A stretch of DNA of 7,291 nucleotides from Bacillota bacterium (lineage in GTDB: Bacteria; Bacillota; Clostridia; Oscillospirales; Ruminococcaceae). The translations under genes were made by a program, and so were the position numbers. The notes under the pieces were generated by a model. It ran no database searches. It had not been told where the DNA came from and saw only the letters and a program-made list of their open reading frames with translations. Below are positions 4,394 to 7,291 of this stretch, in pieces. Position 1 is the first letter of the stretch; the number at the start of each line of letters is the position of its first letter. The stretch covers positions 1-7,291 of the forward strand of contig JAEWNU010000041.1 in assembly GCA_023456995.1 (NCBI GenBank), written 5' to 3'.

Positions 4394-6235
4394 ATGACCT
4401 TAGATCAGCTTGACCTGCTGCTTTCGCAGGTGCAAAAACCTGCGCGCTACACGGCGGGGGAGATGGGCGCAGTGGTTAAAACATTGACGCCTGGTATGCT
4501 GCGCTATGCGTTTTGCTTCCCGGATTTATATGAGGTCGGCATGAGCCACCTTGGCATGAAAATATTATACGGACACGCCAACCGCCGCGACGATGTTTGG
4601 TGCGAGCGGGTGTTTTCGCCCGACGCCGACATGCAGACCGCCATGCAGGAAATGGGCGTGCCGCTGTTTGCGCTTGAAAGCCTTGACCCGGTCAAAGAAT
4701 TTGACCTTATTGGCTTTACGCTGCAATATGAAATGTGCTACACCGAGGTTTTAAACCTGCTGAATCTAGCAGGTTTGGCAATCCGCGCCAAAGATAGAAT
4801 CGCCCCTTTTCCGTTGGTCGTAGTGGGCGGGCCTTGTGCTTCCAATCCTGAGCCGCTGGCGGATTTTGTGGATCTGGTGTCTTTGGGCGAGGGTGAGGAG
4901 GTTTCAGACGAGCTGTTTGACCTGTGCATACAGGCCAAGAAAGAGGGCTGGGATAAGCCGGAAATTCTACGCCGCGCCGCGCAGATACCGGGTATCTATG
5001 TACCCTCGCTTTACGACGTGACCTATAATTCGGACGGCACGATTCAAGCTGTTACCCCGCGCGAGGGCGCGCCTGCTATGGTTTCAAAGCGCGTTATCAC
5101 GGATTTGGATAGCGTTTATTACCCTGAGCGCTTTGTCGTGCCATTTTTGGATATTGTTCACGATCGCGCCGTGGTCGAACTGTTTCGTGGCTGCAACCGC
5201 GGCTGTCGCTTTTGTCAGGCGGGCTTTTTGTATCGTCCCATCCGCGAAAAATCATTCGAAACGGTCGCAAGGGACGCCAAAAATCTGATTGATTCCACTG
5301 GCTATGATGAGATTGGCCTGTCATCTCTTTCCACCAGCGACTATTGCGGATTGGAACCACTGCTCGATTCGTTACTTGACTGGACAGAGGAAAAGCACGT
5401 CAATCTGTCACTACCAAGCCTGCGTATCGACAACTTCTCAGAGTCATTGATGGAAAAGGTTACGCGGGTGCGCAAATCCGGCTTGACCTTCGCCCCCGAG
5501 GCGGGTACACAGCGTCTGCGCGACGTCATCAATAAAAATATTACCGAGCAAAATGTTATGGATACATGCCGTACCGCTTTCTTAGGTGGCTATACGGCGG
5601 TAAAGCTCTATTTTATGATGGGCCTGCCTACTGAAACATTAGAAGACATTAAGGGCATTGCCGACCTTGCACAAAAGGTGGTCGACCTTTATTACAGCAT
5701 GCCGGAGCGGCCGAAGGGAAAATCGGTCAGCGTCAGCATCAGTGTGGCGTGCTTTGTGCCCAAACCCTACACGCCGTTTGAATTTGAACCGCAGGATTCG
5801 ATGGAAGCGCTGCGCGAAAAGCAAAAATATCTGCTTTCCTGTGTTCGCTCACGTAAAATCTCGGTGAGCTATCACGATTCGGCCACCAGCGTGGCAGAGG
5901 CGGCGTTGGCCCGTGGCGATCGCAGACTCTGTCAGGTGGTGGAAGGCGCGTTTTTGCGTGGCAGTCGTTTGGACGGTTGGGACGACCACTTTAAGCCGCT
6001 GGCTTGGCAGGAAGCGTTTGATGAAGCCGGACTTGACCCTGAATTTTATGCCCGCCGCCGTCGCAGCTATGATGAGGTATTCCCGTGGGATCATCTCGAT
6101 TATGGGGTGACCAAGGCATTTTTCATCCGCGAACACCAAAAGGCGATGCAGGCCGCTACGACACCCAGCTGCTTTTCAGGGTGCAACGGCTGTGGTGCGC
6201 AGCGCCTGACGGGAGGGGTTTGCAAATGTATATAA
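4394..6235 (+). CDS. TIGR03960 family radical SAM protein with B12-binding-like N-terminus
   Basis: This is a 613-residue protein of the TIGR03960 family, the expected length. The N-terminal part (about 25-200) resembles a B12-binding domain, with RYAFCFPDLYEVGMSHLG (38-55), VVGGP (143-147) and GEGEE (165-169). I do not see the base-off DxHxxG cobalamin motif. The radical SAM core follows (about 255-480), with the 4Fe-4S ligands C267, C271 and C274 in FRGCNRGCRFCQAGF and later SLPSLRIDNF and FAPEAGTQRLRD. The C-terminal part carries PWDHLDYG and ends in a Cys-rich tail: C593, C597, C600, C610 and C612. The reaction is not known to me. Family members normally sit beside a DUF2344 gene, as here, where the two overlap by 10 bases, so the two probably work together. 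The family's frequent neighbours in Clostridia (RNase G, rplU, rpmA) suggest a translation or RNA link by inference only. Confidence 0.93.
   Translation: MTLDQLDLLLSQVQKPARYTAGEMGAVVKTLTPGMLRYAFCFPDLYEVGMSHLGMKILYGHANRRDDVWCERVFSPDADMQTAMQEMGVPLFALESLDPVKEFDLIGFTLQYEMCYTEVLNLLNLAGLAIRAKDRIAPFPLVVVGGPCASNPEPLADFVDLVSLGEGEEVSDELFDLCIQAKKEGWDKPEILRRAAQIPGIYVPSLYDVTYNSDGTIQAVTPREGAPAMVSKRVITDLDSVYYPERFVVPFLDIVHDRAVVELFRGCNRGCRFCQAGFLYRPIREKSFETVARDAKNLIDSTGYDEIGLSSLSTSDYCGLEPLLDSLLDWTEEKHVNLSLPSLRIDNFSESLMEKVTRVRKSGLTFAPEAGTQRLRDVINKNITEQNVMDTCRTAFLGGYTAVKLYFMMGLPTETLEDIKGIADLAQKVVDLYYSMPERPKGKSVSVSISVACFVPKPYTPFEFEPQDSMEALREKQKYLLSCVRSRKISVSYHDSATSVAEAALARGDRRLCQVVEGAFLRGSRLDGWDDHFKPLAWQEAFDEAGLDPEFYARRRRSYDEVFPWDHLDYGVTKAFFIREHQKAMQAATTPSCFSGCNGCGAQRLTGGVCKCI
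6211..6218 (+). promoter_or_regulatory. Ribosome binding site of the DUF2344 gene inside the radical SAM gene
   Basis: GGGAGGGG lies seven bases before the ATG at 6226. The frame is open upstream to 6085, but that extension is only a shadow of the radical SAM gene, and homologous sequence begins at 6226. The site encodes part of the Cys-rich tail of the upstream protein. Confidence 0.85.
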
Positions 6236-6882
6236 AAACGGTTCGTATCTTTTTTAGCAAATCGGGGCGCGCCATCTATATCTCGCATCTCGACCTCATG
6301 CGCGCCATGACCCGCGCATTTTCGCGCAGCGGTCTGCCTGTGTGGTATACACAGGGCTTTCACCCGCATCTTTATATCACTTTTGCGCTGCCGTTGTCAT
6401 TGGGCACCACCGGCCTGTGTGAGTCAATGGACGTCCGGCTTCTTGAAGAAGTTTCTGGTGAGGAAATTATCTCGCGTTTGAATGCCGCGCTGCCCGAAGG
6501 GCTGCATGCCGTTTCAGCCGGTGAGCCGATTATGGAACCCAAAGAGATTATGTGGGCGGATTATCACGTACATTTGCGCTGCGCTGCCTCTGAGGGGCAG
6601 CAGGCGCTGAAACACTTTTCTGCATTGGAGGAAATTCCAATGCAGAAGCGCAGCAAAAAGGGTATCAAAACGGTGGATATTAAGCCCATGCTGCAAATTC
6701 TTTCGGTGGAAGAACAATCGGACGGGCTGCTGCTGACAATGCGTTGTCGCGCCGGTGTTGAAATTAATCTGAACCCCACGTTGGCGCTTGACGCGTTAGC
6801 CGAGCTCACCAGTTTTAAAGCCGACTGGGCGACCATTGAGCGCTTTGCGATCTTAAACGAGACGCTCGAAGATTTTAAATAA
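6226..6882 (+). CDS. DUF2344 / TIGR03936 radical SAM-associated protein
   Basis: This 218-residue protein is a member of the DUF2344 (PF10105) / TIGR03936 family, which occurs next to, or fused with, TIGR03960 radical SAM proteins. The N-terminus shows the family signature: VRIFFSKSGRAIYISHLDLMR, with SHLD at 20-23 and R26, then RAFSRSGLP and QGFHPH (43-48), followed by LPLSLG. The C-terminal half is less conserved, with TVDIKPML near 149 and several short strands. The length is normal. No cysteine cluster or membrane segment is visible. It is translated from an ATG overlapping the preceding stop by 10 bases, which implies translational coupling and a shared role. The activity is unknown; a partner or substrate-binding role for the radical SAM enzyme is inferred. 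A terminator immediately follows, so the transcription unit has just these two genes. Confidence 0.93.
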   Translation: MYIKTVRIFFSKSGRAIYISHLDLMRAMTRAFSRSGLPVWYTQGFHPHLYITFALPLSLGTTGLCESMDVRLLEEVSGEEIISRLNAALPEGLHAVSAGEPIMEPKEIMWADYHVHLRCAASEGQQALKHFSALEEIPMQKRSKKGIKTVDIKPMLQILSVEEQSDGLLLTMRCRAGVEINLNPTLALDALAELTSFKADWATIERFAILNETLEDFK

Positions 6883-6884
6883 TT

Positions 6885-6929
6885 TTAAAAAGCGCTCCAA
6901 CTGCTAGACACGGTTAGAGCGCTTTTTAA
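6885..6929. terminator. Bidirectional intrinsic terminator after the radical SAM pair
   Basis: A perfect 13-bp stem (6885-6897 with 6917-6929), with core AGCGCTC/GAGCGCT, is extended inward past one C/A mismatch by AACTG/CGGTT around a CTAGACA loop. The plus strand gives TTTTTAATTAGGCTTTTTT after the G+C core, and the minus strand gives TTTTTAAAATTATTT. It therefore can end the DUF2344 transcript, and also that of the AI-2E family gene arriving from the right. Confidence 0.88.
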
Positions 6930-7063
6930 TTAGGCTTTTTTAATGCATCAAGCCCATTTAGATGGGTTCACGAAAATTTAATTTGCAGGATTAACTTGAT
7001 TTTCCAACTTTTAAGCAATTTGCGTCTGTAAAGTTAATTCCGTTAAAATGCTGTTCACATCAC
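6930..7063. other. A+T-rich intergenic region between convergent genes
   Basis: There is no gene here. A 7-bp stem (6951-6957 with 6962-6968, one G-T wobble, loop TTAG) has no T-tail on either strand, so it is not called a terminator. An 8-base inverted repeat, ATTAACTT at 6990-6997 and AAGTTAAT at 7031-7038, has a 33-base spacer and may be chance in this composition. Confidence 0.4.
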
Positions 7064-7291
7064 CTATTCAGTGCGATATAGCTTGATTTTGCCGTTAGAG
7101 TTTAAAAAGCGGATAAGCAGCGCTGCAACGGGTGCGGCTAACATGCCGGGCAGACCAAAGGTGCACAGCCCAAAAAACATGGCGGTTAGCGTTATTACGG
7201 GATGCAAGCCCAGCGAATCGCCCACTACATGAGGCTCAATAATATTGCGCATTACGGTGATAACCGCATAGAGTACCAACAGTCCGGCTCC
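7064..7291 (-). CDS. AI-2E family transporter, C-terminal part (5' end outside window)
   Basis: Only the last 75 codons are in the window; the frame runs off the right edge, so the true start lies beyond it. The segment reads as the end of an AI-2E family (PF01594) multi-pass membrane protein. It has a transmembrane stretch at the open end, then IIEPHVVG, the hallmark GLHPVITL, and a final hydrophobic hairpin (AMFFGL..FGLPGMLAAPVAALLIRFL), followed by a short basic cytoplasmic tail. The R-N-I-I-E-P wording and the GLHP block also recall the sporulation membrane protein YtvI branch of this family, so autoinducer export should not be assumed from the name. It converges on the DUF2344 gene. The transported substrate is unknown. 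Confidence 0.88.
   Translation of the reverse strand, partial: GAGLLVLYAVITVMRNIIEPHVVGDSLGLHPVITLTAMFFGLCTFGLPGMLAAPVAALLIRFLNSNGKIKLYRTE

Noticed and set aside
6085..6225. Longer N-terminus for the DUF2344 protein
   Set aside because: It is the shifted-frame shadow of the radical SAM coding sequence; family-like sequence and the GGGAGGGG site both point to 6226.
6951..6968. Hairpin before the end of the AI-2E family gene as its terminator
   Set aside because: The stem lacks a T-run on either strand; the stem at 6885-6929 is a far better terminator for that gene.
1..7291. Mobile element, CRISPR array, toxin-antitoxin pair or phage defence island
   Set aside because: No terminal repeats, transposase, integrase, regularly spaced repeats or defence-type domains were found; the genes are housekeeping or conserved small families.

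Overview
The window looks like chromosomal housekeeping DNA from a spore-former-type Firmicute, most likely a Clostridia member of the Oscillospirales/Ruminococcaceae kind. This rests on family membership: a SigH-like sigma factor, TrmK, an RqcH/NFACT protein, a Cdd1-type helix-hairpin-helix protein, the TIGR03960/DUF2344 pair and an AI-2E family permease. It also rests on AGGAGG-type ribosome binding sites and strong T-tailed terminators. No phage, insertion sequence, CRISPR array, tRNA or rRNA was seen.

Layout, left to right. Bases 1-303 hold no recognisable gene but carry a promoter for the first gene. Bases 304-870 encode a SigH-like sigma factor, followed by a 135-base leader with small hairpins and then a small double zinc-ribbon protein (1006-1281) closed by a very strong terminator (1300-1342). 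An extended -10 promoter at 1373-1401 then drives trmK and rqcH (1471-4006), five bases apart. These convert A22 of tRNA to m1A and rescue stalled 50S subunits, so both act in translation. A bidirectional terminator separates rqcH from a convergent Cdd1-like gene (4044-4289, minus), which has its own near-consensus promoter. Diverging from it is a two-gene unit, 4394-6882: a TIGR03960 radical SAM protein and its DUF2344 partner, which overlap by 10 bases and end at a second bidirectional terminator. The right edge carries the 3' end of an AI-2E family membrane protein on the minus strand.

The common thread is translation and RNA maintenance (TrmK, RqcH and, by association, the radical SAM pair), mixed with a transcription factor and small proteins of unknown role. 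No clearly new system is visible. The points most worth a second look are gene-order departures from the usual arrangements, a structured leader before the zinc-ribbon gene, the Cys-rich tail of the radical SAM protein, and the poorly understood proteins themselves (Cdd1-like, zinc-ribbon, TIGR03960/DUF2344).
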